Of a DNA stretch of 64,000 nucleotides, positions 7,991 to 16,961 are shown one piece after another. The notes below the pieces were generated by a model that did no database searches, was not told where the DNA came from, and saw nothing but the letters and a program-made list of their open reading frames with translations. Both the position numbers and the translations under genes were made by a program. Each line of letters begins with the position of its first letter. The first letter of the stretch is position 1. This DNA is from Conyzicola nivalis (GTDB lineage: Bacteria; Actinomycetota; Actinomycetes; Actinomycetales; Microbacteriaceae): assembly GCF_014639655.1 (NCBI RefSeq), contig NZ_BMGB01000001.1:1070882-1134881 (forward strand), in the 5' to 3' direction.

Positions 7991-9003
7991 CCCAGAGCCA
8001 ACGCACCGCCCGTCCCCCTATTCCCCGGTTGTTTCGGAAATTCAGGAATCGCGGGTTTTCGCCAGGCGCTGCGGGCCGGAAATACGGGCTTTTTAGGCGG
8101 ATGCGCGACGCGAGTTCCTGAATTTCCGCACGAGCAGGCGGGTGCCCGGGCGGCGATGGCGCGCTCGACCGCGAGCACGATGCGGTCCCACTCGCGGAAG
8201 ACCATGTTGGCGCTCGGCCGCACCGGGTGCATGCCGGCGATCGTGATGTCGAGGTCTTTCGTGCGGTCTTGCTCGAAGCGGTTCTCGTGGAACTCGCGCC
8301 CGTCGGTCTCGACGCCCACGACATCGTCGACCACGAGGTCGATGCGTTCGAGGTCGCCCAGTCGCACCTGGATATCGACCTCGTGTCCGAGCATCCGGAA
8401 CCGCGTGCGCGCGAGGCTTTCCGGCAGGCTCTCGCACCGAGCGTCCACCCAGTTTCTGATCGCGCGCCGGTTCCATGGCAGGTGCACGAAGATCCGCTCG
8501 AAGTCCATCCGGTCGATGCGGCCGGTGTGCAGCGCCCAGTCGAGCGCCGCCACGGCCGTCTCGAACTCCTCGTCGAGCACCACCCGCACGAGGGCGTCGC
8601 GCAGGTCGACACTCGTCGCCGTGCCCCGCCGCGCTACGTCGGACTCGTCCCAGTGCAGCACCAGACCTCTCACGTGCCGCTTCGCGAGCAGGACGAACCG
8701 GTTGGAGGGCGTGCGCAACCGCGCAGCGTTTTCGTGCACCGACACGTGTAACGGATGTCTGCCCAACACCCACCCGCCGGCCGCGATCACGGCGGAGATG
8801 CCGGTCAGCCTCCCGCCGACGCGCACGGCGCGCACCCGAGGATCGCCCTCGGGCAGCGTCGTGTACCAGCCCTGCCGTGCCCGGATCACCTCCCCGCGCC
8901 GCACCGCGAGCGTGAGGTCAAGGTCGCGGGCGCCGAGCGCCACGAGCTGCTGTTTCTGGGCCATGCCGCCGAGCCGCTCGACGAGTGCCGCGATGTTCGC
9001 CAT
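7987..9003 (-). CDS. DUF559 (Vsr-like) nuclease-domain protein with N-terminal winged helix
   Basis: An N-terminal AbiEi-type winged-helix region (MANIAALVERLGGMAQKQQL...) is followed by a variable middle. A C-terminal DUF559 domain, related to Vsr and other PD-(D/E)XK nucleases, has the acidic motif VETDGREFH near residues 228-240. Its biological role in actinobacteria is not established. Residues from about 293 to 338 are encoded by hairpin repeat copy 4 and its flank, so the natural C-terminus has been replaced. I chose the ATG at 9003; the frame stays open to 9177 but that part would translate repeat copy 5. No clear Shine-Dalgarno is seen. Repeats lie on both sides of the gene. Confidence 0.75.
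   Translation of the reverse strand: MANIAALVERLGGMAQKQQLVALGARDLDLTLAVRRGEVIRARQGWYTTLPEGDPRVRAVRVGGRLTGISAVIAAGGWVLGRHPLHVSVHENAARLRTPSNRFVLLAKRHVRGLVLHWDESDVARRGTATSVDLRDALVRVVLDEEFETAVAALDWALHTGRIDRMDFERIFVHLPWNRRAIRNWVDARCESLPESLARTRFRMLGHEVDIQVRLGDLERIDLVVDDVVGVETDGREFHENRFEQDRTKDLDITIAGMHPVRPSANMVFREWDRIVLAVERAIAARAPACSCGNSGTRVAHPPKKPVFPARSAWRKPAIPEFPKQPGNRGTGGALALG
8036..8127. repeat. 92-bp hairpin repeat, copy 4, inside the DUF559 gene 3' end
   Basis: Standard arms. GTCG is conserved only at the right end. Central stem with loop GAAATA. It is read through in frame as the C-terminal tail of the DUF559 protein, which then ends in a GTGA overlap with the FrnE-type gene. Confidence 0.95.
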
Positions 9004-9130
9004 GCCGACATGCTGGCCGTGCGGGCCGCACCCCGGGCCCGACGCGCCCGATCCGTGCACGCCGGCGTCGCGCCCGCCCCTGTGGAGGGATGGCGCGCTG
9101 GTCACCCGCCGCGACTCCGCGTGTGTTCTT

Positions 9131-9222
9131 CGGAAATTCAGGAAACGCGGTCGAGGCGGTGTGACGGATGCGCCCAAAGCCGCGCGGCGCGAGTGCGCTC
9201 GCGACGGGATGTCCTGAGTTTC
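9131..9222. repeat. 92-bp hairpin repeat, copy 5
   Basis: Left arm GGAAATTCAGGA. The right arm is TCCTGAGTTTCC, the only copy whose variant base sits in the right arm. GTCG is present at both ends. The inner stem GCGC/GCGC surrounds the centre, with one mismatch next to the loop. Confidence 0.93.
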
Positions 9223-9276
9223 CGATCACGGGTGTGGGCGGGGTGGCGGGAGCCGCGACATCCGCACGCCTGTTTT

Positions 9277-9368
9277 GGAAACTCAGGAAGCGGCGTCGAC
9301 TCGGCTCGCCTGCGTCGCGATTTCTCGCGGGCCCTCGAACGGCAAACGCCGCCGCATCCTGAATTTCC
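9277..9368. repeat. 92-bp hairpin repeat, copy 6
   Basis: Left arm GGAAACTCAGGA, right arm standard. Central stem CGCG/CGCG with loop ATTTCT at the midpoint. Ends 59 bp downstream of the glyS stop. Confidence 0.95.
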
Positions 9369-9427
9369 GAAGAAAGGGCGGGATGCGGCGGCGGCGGCGC
9401 GCTGGCACGTGGCCAGAGCGCGGGTGG

Positions 9428-10813
9428 CTAGGCGCCGAGCAGCTGCTCCGCGAGGTAGCCGCGCAGGCGGTCGAGCGAGACGCGCTCCTGCGCCATCGAG
9501 TCGCGTTCGCGCACGGTCACGGCGTTGTCCTCGAGCGACTCGAAGTCGACGGTGATCGCGAACGGGGTGCCGATCTCGTCCTGACGGCGGTAGCGGCGGC
9601 CGATCGCGCCGGCGTCGTCGAAGTCGACGTTCCAGTACTTGCGCAGGTCGGCGGCGACCGAGCGGGCCAGCGGCGACAGCTGCTCGTTGCGAGACAGCGG
9701 CAGCACGGCGACCTTCACCGGCGCGAGACGGCGGTCGAGGCGCAGCACGGTGCGCTTGTCCACGCCGCCCTTCGCGTTCGGCGCCTCGTCCTCGGCGTAG
9801 GCGTCGATCAGGAACGCCATCAGCGCGCGGGTGAGACCGAACGCGGGCTCGATCACGTACGGGATCCAGCGCTTGTCCTGCGTCTGGTCGAAGTACGACA
9901 GGTCGGTTCCGGATGCCTCGGAGTGCGTCTTGAGGTCGAAGTCGGTGCGGTTCGCGACGCCCATGAGCTCGCCCCACTCGCTGCCGGCGAACCGGAAGCG
10001 GTACTCGATGTCGACGGTGCGCTTCGAGTAGTGCGACAGCTTCTCCTGCGGGTGCTCGAACAGGCGCAGGTTCTCCGGCTTGATGCCGAGGTCGGTGTAC
10101 CAGGCGAGCGAGGCGTCGATCCAGTACTGGTGCCACTCTTCGTCGGTGCCGGGCTCGACGAAGAACTCCATCTCCATCTGCTCGAACTCGCGGGTGCGGA
10201 AGATGAAGTTTCCGGGCGTGATCTCGTTGCGGAAGCTCTTACCGATCTGGCCGATGCCGAACGGGGGCTTCATGCGCGCGCTGCCCATGACGTTCGCGAA
10301 GTTGACGAAGATGCCCTGCGCGGTCTCGGGGCGCAGGTAGTGCAGCCCCTCCTCGTTGTCGACGGGGCCGAGATAGGTCTTGAGCATGCCCGAGAAGTTC
10401 TGCGGCTCGGTCCACGATCCGGGCTGGCCGGTGTCGGGGTCCTTGATGTCGGCCAGGCCGTTGACGGGCGGGTGGCCGTGCTTCTCCTCGTAGGCCTCGA
10501 GCAGGTGGTCGGCTCGGTAGCGCTTGTGCGTGTGCAGCGATTCGACGAGCGGGTCGGAGAAGACCTCGACGTGGCCGGACGCCTCCCACACCTTGCGCGG
10601 CAGGATGACCGCCGAGTCGAGACCGACGACGTCGTCGCGACCCTGCACGACCGTCTGCCACCACTGCTTCTTGATGTTCTCCTTGAGCGCTACGCCGAGC
10701 GGCCCGTAGTCCCACGCGGAGCGTGACCCGCCGTAGATCTCTCCCGACTGGAAGACGAAACCCCGGCGCTTGGCGAGGTTGACGATTGCATCGAGGGAAT
10801 TGGCGTTGGCCAC
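9428..10813 (-). CDS. glyS: Glycyl-tRNA synthetase (alpha2 type)
   Basis: Class II aminoacyl-tRNA synthetase that charges tRNA-Gly. The 461-residue single chain is the eukaryote-like homodimeric form, not the alpha2beta2 form. Class II landmarks are visible: motif 2 around [19 protein letters not shown] and motif 3 around [10 protein letters not shown]. The C-terminal anticodon-binding domain ([17 protein letters not shown] onward) ends in an intact tail. ATG start. It stands alone between hairpin repeats on both sides, which suggests monocistronic transcription. Confidence 0.97.
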   Translation of the reverse strand: MANANSLDAIVNLAKRRGFVFQSGEIYGGSRSAWDYGPLGVALKENIKKQWWQTVVQGRDDVVGLDSAVILPRKVWEASGHVEVFSDPLVESLHTHKRYRADHLLEAYEEKHGHPPVNGLADIKDPDTGQPGSWTEPQNFSGMLKTYLGPVDNEEGLHYLRPETAQGIFVNFANVMGSARMKPPFGIGQIGKSFRNEITPGNFIFRTREFEQMEMEFFVEPGTDEEWHQYWIDASLAWYTDLGIKPENLRLFEHPQEKLSHYSKRTVDIEYRFRFAGSEWGELMGVANRTDFDLKTHSEASGTDLSYFDQTQDKRWIPYVIEPAFGLTRALMAFLIDAYAEDEAPNAKGGVDKRTVLRLDRRLAPVKVAVLPLSRNEQLSPLARSVAADLRKYWNVDFDDAGAIGRRYRRQDEIGTPFAITVDFESLEDNAVTVRERDSMAQERVSLDRLRGYLAEQLLGA

Positions 10814-10951
10814 AGATTTGCTCCAAAGTTCAGCCGTGCTGGATGCGCGGCCCGAGTAGAGCGTTCAGTTTACCGGCGCGCGTGGGCGGGCGCGGCCACG
10901 GACGGCGGGCGCGCGGCGGCGCGGAGAGCGGCGCCCAGCCCGGCGAGATCG

Positions 10952-11043
10952 GGAAATTCAGGATGTGGCGTCGGTGCGTGGTAGCCCATCCGCGTGATTC
11001 CGCGCCCGGTTCACGCGCTCCCGACGAAACATCCTGAATTTCC
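10952..11043. repeat. 92-bp hairpin repeat, copy 7
   Basis: Standard arms, GTCG at both ends, central stem CGCG/CGCG with loop TGATTC at the exact midpoint. Lies 122 bp downstream of the aminotransferase stop. Confidence 0.95.
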
Positions 11044-11065
11044 GAAGGTGCGGCCGGCCGCCGTG

Positions 11066-11140
11066 CCGGGGTGAGCGGGCGCGGCCGGGGTGAGCCGCCG
11101 TACCGGGGTGAGCGGGCGCGGCTGGGGTGAGCGGGCGCGG
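11066..11140. repeat. Tandem repeat, four units of 18-19 bp
   Basis: Units start at 11066, 11085, 11103 and 11122. Units 1 and 3 are identical (ccggggtgagcgggcgcgg), unit 4 has one change, and unit 2 diverges in its second half and is one base shorter. Directly downstream of the class V aminotransferase stop. Confidence 0.85.
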
Positions 11141-11165
11141 CTGAGCCCGGGGTGCCGGGGGCGGG

Positions 11166-12230
11166 CTAGCGCTTGGCCAGGGCGGTGACCACCGCGGCCA
11201 CGTCGGACTCGTCGTTCCAGAGGTGGAAGGCGGCGCGGAGTCGTCCGGCACGGCCGGAGGCCTTGATGCCCGCGGCGACCAGGCGCTCGAGGTCGTGGCC
11301 GTCGGGGTCGGCCCAGGTCACGATCGCCTGGTTCTGCCGCTCGATGCCGATCGCGTCGCACAGTTCGTTGCCGAGCCCGCTCGTGCGCGCCCACACCTCG
11401 TCGATGTCGAGGGCCGCGAACATGCCGATGGCGGGTTCCGCCCCCACCCAGGCCGGCCACGCCGGCGACACGTCGAAGCGGCGCGCGTCGAGCGCCAGCG
11501 CCATGTTCGGCCCGTAGCAGGACTGCCACACGGCGTCCCCCGCGTACCAGCCGGCCTGCAGCGGTGTCAGCTGCGCCTCGAACCGTTCGCTCAGGGTGAG
11601 GAAGGCGACGCCGCGCGGCGAGCACAGCCACTTGTAGCTGTGACAGACGGTCGCGTCGAAGAGGGATGCATCGACCGGATGCACCCCGGCCGACTGGGTC
11701 GTGTCGCAGTAGGTGTAGGTGTCGTGGGCCGCGGCGGCCGCGACGATGGCCGTGACATCCGCGACGCGCCCCGTGGCGGACTGGACGTGCGAGAACACGA
11801 CCAGCCACGTGGCATCCGAAATCTCGCCGGCGATCGCATCGAGCGGGACCGAGCGCACGACGATGCCGCGCCGCTGCAGGAACGGGAAGACGATCGATGA
11901 GAAATCGCCGTCGACGCAGAGGACTTCCGCGCCGTCGGGCACCGCGGCCGCGAGCAGGCTCGTGATGACGGAGGTCTGCGAGCCGGTCGCGACCCGGTCG
12001 GGGGTGACTCCGACGAGGGAGGCGTAGCTGGCGCGGGTGCGGCCGATGATGGCGTCGTAGTCCATCGGGAAGCGGTTCGACGCCGACCACAGGTCGAGGT
12101 CGGCCTTCTGCGCCGCGACGGTCGCGCGGGTCGGGAGTCCGATGGAGGCCGCGCCGAGGTAGAGACGCGGAGCCTCGAAACTCGCGATCGCGTCTGCGAG
12201 GGAGGGTGAGACGGTGGTGGCGATCGACAT
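11166..12230 (-). CDS. Class V aminotransferase (cysteine desulfurase/kynureninase-like fold)
   Basis: PLP-dependent enzyme of 354 residues. The PLP lysine is in SYKWLCSPRG. The preceding acidic residue that holds the pyridine nitrogen is in YTYCDTTQSAG. The chain lacks a sulfur-mobilising cysteine loop typical of NifS/SufS near its C-terminus, so a desulfurase role is unlikely. I chose the ATG at 12230 because GGAG sits 6-7 bases upstream. It is transcribed divergently from a LysR-type gene across 71 bp, which often means the regulator controls it. The substrate is unknown. Confidence 0.85.
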   Translation of the reverse strand: MSIATTVSPSLADAIASFEAPRLYLGAASIGLPTRATVAAQKADLDLWSASNRFPMDYDAIIGRTRASYASLVGVTPDRVATGSQTSVITSLLAAAVPDGAEVLCVDGDFSSIVFPFLQRRGIVVRSVPLDAIAGEISDATWLVVFSHVQSATGRVADVTAIVAAAAAHDTYTYCDTTQSAGVHPVDASLFDATVCHSYKWLCSPRGVAFLTLSERFEAQLTPLQAGWYAGDAVWQSCYGPNMALALDARRFDVSPAWPAWVGAEPAIGMFAALDIDEVWARTSGLGNELCDAIGIERQNQAIVTWADPDGHDLERLVAAGIKASGRAGRLRAAFHLWNDESDVAAVVTALAKR

Positions 12231-12301
12231 GGCTCCAGCATGCTCGCCCGCGCATACATGCAACAAGGGCATACCTCGGATGGAACCGATAACCTCGGGT
12301 T

Positions 12302-13258
12302 ATGACCTTCGAGACCGATCAGCGACTCGACCGGCAGTCCGTCCGCATCGTGCGCGCGATCGCCGAGACCGGGAGCATCACCGCCGCGGCCCGTTCTCTC
12401 GGCTACAGCCAGCCCGCGATCAGCCAGCACCTGCAGCGCACCGAAGCGCGGCTCGGGCTCGCCCTCGTCGCCCGCGTCGGCCGATCCGTGCGGCTGACCG
12501 AGGCGGGAGCGGTGCTGGCGCGGCACGCGCTCACCATCACCTCCGCGTTCGATGCGGCGGAGGGCGACCTCGCCGACCTCGCCGGTCTGCGCACCGGTAC
12601 CGTGCGGCTCGCCGCCTTCCCGACCGCCTCGTCGACGATCGTGCCCCGGCTGCTCGCGGCGCTCGCGGCCGGCCATCCGGGAATCACGGTCACCTACATC
12701 GAGGCGCAACCGCCCGAGGCCGTGCAGCTGCTGCGCGACGGCGGCATCGACCTCGCGATCACGTTCAGCTACCCCGGCGACCGGGCCGACCCGCACCGCG
12801 ACAGCGCGAGCGGCCTCACCACGCAGCCGCTCTTCACCGAGGAGATGGTCGTCGTGATCCCCGCCGGCCACCCGCTCGCGGCACAGGACGTGATCGATGT
12901 GGCGACGCTCGCCAAGGAGCGGTGGATCGCCGGATGTCCGCGGTGCCGCGGCCATCTCCTCGCCGTCTGCGAGGTGGCCGGGTTCGCCCCCGTCATCACC
13001 TTCGAGACGGACAACGCCAGTGCGGTCATGAACATGGTCGCCAGCGGACTCGGCGTCGCGATGCTTCCCCGGCTGGCCCTGGCGACCGCGACGTTGCCGG
13101 TCGGGGCGGTCATCCGGCCGCACTCGCCGCGCAGCGTCCGCAGCATCCAGGCCCTCGCGAACGACGGCGCCCGCCGCGTGCCGAGCCTCGCCGCGACCGG
13201 CGCGGTGCTGGCCGCGCTCGACGGCGCCGACTGGGGGCTGGTGGGCGCGCGGGCGTAG
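12302..13258 (+). CDS. LysR-family transcriptional regulator
   Basis: The N-terminal winged helix-turn-helix (residues about 10-70, SITAAARSLGYSQPAISQHL) is followed by the type 2 periplasmic-binding-like effector domain; 318 residues is a standard length. Residues 212-215 form CPRC in the effector domain, with another Cys near 222. This is unusual and could bind metal or sense redox. It is divergent from the class V aminotransferase and probably regulates it and itself from the shared 71-bp region. The effector is unknown. Confidence 0.92.
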   Translation: MTFETDQRLDRQSVRIVRAIAETGSITAAARSLGYSQPAISQHLQRTEARLGLALVARVGRSVRLTEAGAVLARHALTITSAFDAAEGDLADLAGLRTGTVRLAAFPTASSTIVPRLLAALAAGHPGITVTYIEAQPPEAVQLLRDGGIDLAITFSYPGDRADPHRDSASGLTTQPLFTEEMVVVIPAGHPLAAQDVIDVATLAKERWIAGCPRCRGHLLAVCEVAGFAPVITFETDNASAVMNMVASGLGVAMLPRLALATATLPVGAVIRPHSPRSVRSIQALANDGARRVPSLAATGAVLAALDGADWGLVGARA

Positions 13259-13297
13259 TCGCTGCCGGTGCTGGCCGCGGGCCGCGCGGCCCCTTTC

Positions 13298-13378
13298 GGA
13301 AATTCAGGAACGCGCGTCGGTGGGGCCGGTGAAACGCGGCGTGTCACGGTAGCTGTCGACGCGACATCCTGAATTTCC
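13298..13378. repeat. Hairpin repeat, copy 8 (short, 81 bp)
   Basis: Both 12-bp arms are standard and both ends carry N6-GTCG, but the interior is 11 bp shorter than the usual 92. An inner pairing GTGA/TCAC is present. It lies in the 160-bp convergent gap between the LysR gene (39 bp from its stop) and the Gfo/Idh gene (40 bp from its stop). Confidence 0.93.
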
Positions 13379-13418
13379 GAAAGAAGGCCGCCGCGCTCGG
13401 AGTCGGCGCCGCACCGCC

Positions 13419-14477
13419 CTACAGCTGCTGCGCGCTCGCGGCGATCTCCTGAGCGCGCTGGATGATGCGCACGACCTCGAGCGAGTCGCGCGGGTCGACC
13501 GGCGAGGGGGCGCCGTCGCGCACGGTCGCCGCGACGCCGGCGTAGAACTCCGGGTAGGCGCCGAGCGAGGTCGGGTAGGCCGCGAGCCCCTCCGCGGACC
13601 CGTCGATGCCGAGCATGCCCCAGTCGGCGGGCGGCGTCACGCCGTAGCCCTCGCTGCCGGGCCAGCGCCCGTCCTTGAGCGCGGCCTCCTGGTTGTCCAG
13701 GCCGTTCACCGAGTAGCCGCTCTTGTCGCCGAGCACGCGGAAGCGCGGTCCGCTCTGCGCGGCCGCGCGGCTCATCGTCAGGTGCGAGCGCACGCCGCTG
13801 GTGTGCAGCAGCGAGATGAACGAGTCGTCCTCGCTCACTCCCCCGCGCACGACGCGCAGTTCGGCCTGCTCGACCGTGGCCGGCCCGAACAGGTGCAGCG
13901 CCTGGTCGATGAGGTGGCTGCCGAGGTCGAAGGTGATTCCGGCGCCCTGCTCGATCGTCGTGGTCTCCTGCCAGAGGCCCGGCTTCGGCCGTCCCCAGCG
14001 CTCGAAGGTCGACTCGAAGCGGTGCACTGTGCCCAGCGCACCCTCGGCGACGAGCTTCTTGATCGTGAGGAAGTCGCCGTCCCAGCGGCGGTTCTGGAAG
14101 ACGATGAGCGCGTTGCCGGTCTCCTCCGACGCGGCGATCAGCTTCTTCGCGTCGAGCACCGACGGCACGAACGGCTTGTCGACGACGACCGCTGCCCCGC
14201 CCTCGAGCGCGGCGAGTCCCTGCACGAGATGCGCCTGCGGCGGCGACGCGAGGATCACCAGGTCGAGCTCGGCAACCCGCTCGAGCAGCGCCTCGGGGCT
14301 GTCGACGATCGTCGCGCCCGGGTGGTTCTCGCGCGCCTGCGCCTGGCGGTCGGCGTTGCCGGTCGCGATCAGGTCGAGCGAGAAGTCGGCGTTGGTCTCG
14401 ATGAACGGCGCGTGGAAGACGCGCCCCGAAAGGCCGTAGCCGATGATGCCGGTGCGGATGGGTGTGGTGGAAGACAT
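13419..14477 (-). CDS. Gfo/Idh/MocA-family NAD(P)-dependent oxidoreductase
   Basis: 352-residue dehydrogenase. The N-terminal Rossmann fold starts IRTGIIGYGLSGRVFHAPF (residues 6-24). The family motif DKPFVPS carries the catalytic-site Lys near residue 100, and the C-terminal alpha/beta domain contains the DLGSHLIDQAL motif with a His near 184. It resembles the YceM/YvaA-like group acting on sugars or inositol-type substrates. It stands 83 bp downstream of uppS on the same strand. Convergent with the LysR gene. The substrate is not identifiable. Confidence 0.9.
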   Translation of the reverse strand: MSSTTPIRTGIIGYGLSGRVFHAPFIETNADFSLDLIATGNADRQAQARENHPGATIVDSPEALLERVAELDLVILASPPQAHLVQGLAALEGGAAVVVDKPFVPSVLDAKKLIAASEETGNALIVFQNRRWDGDFLTIKKLVAEGALGTVHRFESTFERWGRPKPGLWQETTTIEQGAGITFDLGSHLIDQALHLFGPATVEQAELRVVRGGVSEDDSFISLLHTSGVRSHLTMSRAAAQSGPRFRVLGDKSGYSVNGLDNQEAALKDGRWPGSEGYGVTPPADWGMLGIDGSAEGLAAYPTSLGAYPEFYAGVAATVRDGAPSPVDPRDSLEVVRIIQRAQEIAASAQQL

Positions 14478-14560
14478 CCGTCCACCATAGCGAGGGGCGA
14501 CGTGCGGATGCGCCCCGCGCCCGCCCCGCTCGCGTTACCCGCGGTGCAGCCCCCGGCGAT

Positions 14561-15370
14561 CTAGGCGGTCGGCGCGTCGATGGCGCCGCCGAAGCGGCGG
14601 TTGCGGTTGGCGTACAGGGTGACGGCCTCCCAGAGCTGCTCGCGCGAGAAGTCGGGCCAGAGCGTGTCGAGGAAGACCATCTCGGCGTAGGCGCTCTGCC
14701 AGAGCATGAAGTTGCTGGTGCGCTGTTCACCCGAGCTGCGCACGAACAGGTCGACGTCGGGCAGGTCGGGGGTGTACAGGTGCTTCTGGATGGACTTCTC
14801 GGTGATGCCGCTCGGCTTCAGCCGACCGGCCGAGACCTCTTCCGCGAGTGCGCGCACGGCATCCGTAATCTCCTGCCGACCGCCGTAGTTGACGCACATC
14901 GTGAGGGTGAGCACGCTGTTGCCCGCGGTCAGCTGTTCCGCGAACTGCAGTTCGTTGATGACCGACGCCCAGAGCCGCGGTTTGCGTCCCGCCCAGCGCA
15001 CGCGCACGCCCCAGTCGTTCAGCTGGTCGCGGCGGCGGTGCAGCACGTCGCGGTTGAAGCCCATGAGGAAGCGCACCTCGTCGGGGCTCCGCTTCCAGTT
15101 CTCGGTCGAGAACGCGTAGACGCTGAGGTGCTTCACGCCCAGTTGGATGGCGCCGGCGACGACGTCGAGCAGGCTCGCCTCCCCCGCCTTGTGGCCTTCG
15201 ATGCGGGTGAGGCCTTTGCCGTTGGCCCAGCGCCCGTTGCCGTCCATAACGATGGCGACGTGTTCGGGTACCGCGCGCTTGTCCATGACAGGCGGGTAGA
15301 TGCCCGTCCAGTCCACGGGTTTGAATTCCACGGCGTCGGCGTGGGTCATTCCGGGTTTGATTCTTCTCAT
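14561..15370 (-). CDS. uppS: Isoprenyl (undecaprenyl-type) diphosphate synthase
   Basis: cis-Prenyltransferase that builds the polyprenyl diphosphate carrier for cell-wall precursors. The active-site segment [13 protein letters not shown] (residues about 37-49) holds the catalytic Asp and the phosphate-binding loop. The C-terminal [20 protein letters not shown] region is intact. Length 269. Its ATG overlaps the recO stop (ATGA), so the two are translationally coupled. Product chain length (C50 or C55) cannot be set from sequence. Confidence 0.96.
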   Translation of the reverse strand: MRRIKPGMTHADAVEFKPVDWTGIYPPVMDKRAVPEHVAIVMDGNGRWANGKGLTRIEGHKAGEASLLDVVAGAIQLGVKHLSVYAFSTENWKRSPDEVRFLMGFNRDVLHRRRDQLNDWGVRVRWAGRKPRLWASVINELQFAEQLTAGNSVLTLTMCVNYGGRQEITDAVRALAEEVSAGRLKPSGITEKSIQKHLYTPDLPDVDLFVRSSGEQRTSNFMLWQSAYAEMVFLDTLWPDFSREQLWEAVTLYANRNRRFGGAIDAPTA

Positions 15371-16098
15371 GCGGTGGACCGATCGACGTGTTGGAGGGAG
15401 CGCAGCGTGCGCTCGAGATGGAACTGCGTGTAGGCCGCGACGACGCCGCTGGCCTGGTTTTGGTGACGTTCGTCGGATGACTCGACCACCGCCCAGTCGC
15501 CGGTAAGTAGGGCGGCGAGCAGTTCGAGCGTCTTGAGCTCGAGTCTCGGCGAGCCGGGCGGGGCGACCTCGTCGGCGACGACGCCTCCGAGCTGCGCCAC
15601 GAACACGGTGTGCGGGCCGGGCGCGCCGGTCACGGCGCAGTCGACGAAACTGGGTGCCCAGCCGGCGATCGACAGCGAACGCAGCAGGTAGCTGTCGAGC
15701 GTCACGCTCGAGTGGTGCTCGCGGCGGGCTAGTGACCGCAGGGCGCCGACCAGCAGCAGGTATTGCTGAAGCGAGCCGTCATCGTCGGTGATCTTGTCGG
15801 CGGTCTCCACCATCACGCTCGCGGCGGTGTAGCTGCCGTAGTCGGCCGTGATCTCGGCGCCGTACGAACCGAGCGACTCCGCCTGCGTGATGATGTCGAG
15901 GCTGCGGCCCTCGAACAGCTGCACGTCGGCGACCATAAACGGCTCGAGCCGGGCGCCGAACTTGCTCGCGGTGCGCCGCACGCCCTTGGCCACGGCACGG
16001 ATCTTGCCGTGGTTGCGGCTGAGCATCGTGACGATGCGGTCGGCCTCGCCCAGTTTGTGGGTTCGCAGCACGACGGCTTCATCACGGTAAAGGGGCAC
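15367..16098 (-). CDS. recO: DNA repair protein RecO
   Basis: RecFOR-pathway mediator that displaces SSB and loads RecA onto gapped DNA. It has the N-terminal OB fold ([25 protein letters not shown]), a helical C-terminal domain and a normal length of 243 residues. The zinc-finger cysteines found in some RecO proteins are missing (only one Cys is seen), as in many actinobacterial versions. First gene of recO-uppS, divergent from the NAD(P)-binding protein at 16172. Confidence 0.95.
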   Translation of the reverse strand: MPLYRDEAVVLRTHKLGEADRIVTMLSRNHGKIRAVAKGVRRTASKFGARLEPFMVADVQLFEGRSLDIITQAESLGSYGAEITADYGSYTAASVMVETADKITDDDGSLQQYLLLVGALRSLARREHHSSVTLDSYLLRSLSIAGWAPSFVDCAVTGAPGPHTVFVAQLGGVVADEVAPPGSPRLELKTLELLAALLTGDWAVVESSDERHQNQASGVVAAYTQFHLERTLRSLQHVDRSTA

Positions 16099-16171
16099 TT
16101 ACCTATTATCGGCGCTACGACCAGAATGGAGGCGAGACGCACAGACGCGAGAGACAAGGAACCCCTGCACC

Positions 16172-16897
16172 ATGGTCATTCTCGTCACCGGCGGCACCGG
16201 AACACTCGGCCGCGAACTCGTTCCGCGGTTGCGATCACGCGATGCCGCCGTCGAGGTGCTGAGCCGGCGGCAGCATCCGGGCTTCCGCACCGGCGATCTC
16301 AGCCGCGGCGACGGGCTCGACGCCGCGCTCGAGGGCATCGACACCGTCGTGCACTTGGCCGCGGGCAAAGACCAGGCGGGCGAGACGCGGGGGCTCGTCG
16401 ACGCGATGAAGCGGCACGGCGTGCAGCGGCTCGTGTTCATCTCGATCGTGGGCATCGACCAGATCCCCTTCCCCTACTACGTCGACAAACTCGCCGCCGA
16501 ACGGACCGTTCTCGACAGCGGCCTCGGCGTGAGCGTGCTGCGCACCACGCCGTTCCACTCCTTCGCGGCGGCGCCTTTTCTCGGGCAGCGCCTCTCCCCC
16601 GTGCTGTTCGCACCCCGGTTGAAGATCCAACCGATCGACGTGCGCGAGGTGGCGGTTCGGCTCGCCGACCTCGCCCAGGGCGTGCCGCGCGGTCGCGTGG
16701 CCGACGTCGGCGGCCCGTCGATCCTCGCCGGCCACGAGCTCGCCCGCGAGGTGAGCCGCCGGTTCGGCTGGAGCAAGCCGATCGTCGACTTCAGTCTCCC
16801 CGGCGGTACCTGGGCATCGTTCGGCGCCGGATACCATCTCGTGCCCCACCACCGGTCGGGCGGGCGCACCTTCGCCGCGTATCTCGCGTCCCTGTGA
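16172..16897 (+). CDS. NAD(P)-binding atypical SDR / NmrA-like protein
   Basis: 241 residues with an N-terminal Rossmann motif VTGGTGTLGRELV (residues 5-17). The catalytic Tyr-x3-Lys of classical SDRs is present only as YYVDK near residue 107, in the atypical-SDR context. Such proteins act as NAD(P)-dependent sensors or reductases with unknown substrates. A run of 60-odd bases separates it from the TRIC-family gene on the same strand, so the two may be co-transcribed. Confidence 0.85.
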   Translation: MVILVTGGTGTLGRELVPRLRSRDAAVEVLSRRQHPGFRTGDLSRGDGLDAALEGIDTVVHLAAGKDQAGETRGLVDAMKRHGVQRLVFISIVGIDQIPFPYYVDKLAAERTVLDSGLGVSVLRTTPFHSFAAAPFLGQRLSPVLFAPRLKIQPIDVREVAVRLADLAQGVPRGRVADVGGPSILAGHELAREVSRRFGWSKPIVDFSLPGGTWASFGAGYHLVPHHRSGGRTFAAYLASL

Positions 16898-16961
16898 CGC
16901 GCCGCGTCTGGCAGCCCGCAGCGGTGTCCCGCGCGGGCCGTGGAGCGACCAGAATGGTCTA

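Larger units (their letters stand above)
9004..9427. other. Gene-free stretch with repeat copies 5 and 6
   Basis: Between the DUF559 start and the glyS stop. It holds two unrelated-interior copies of the hairpin repeat. No supported gene; the DUF559 promoter should be near 9004-9130. Confidence 0.75.
10814..11165. other. Gene-free stretch with repeat copy 7 and a short tandem repeat
   Basis: Between the glyS start and the aminotransferase stop. Contains the glyS promoter region (10814-10930, no clear boxes identified), hairpin repeat copy 7 and a four-unit tandem repeat. No gene seen. Confidence 0.75.

Noticed and set aside
9004-9177. N-terminal extension of the DUF559 protein to 9177
   Set aside because: The extension would translate hairpin copy 5, contains no domain sequence, and the family start fits MANIAALVERL at 9003.
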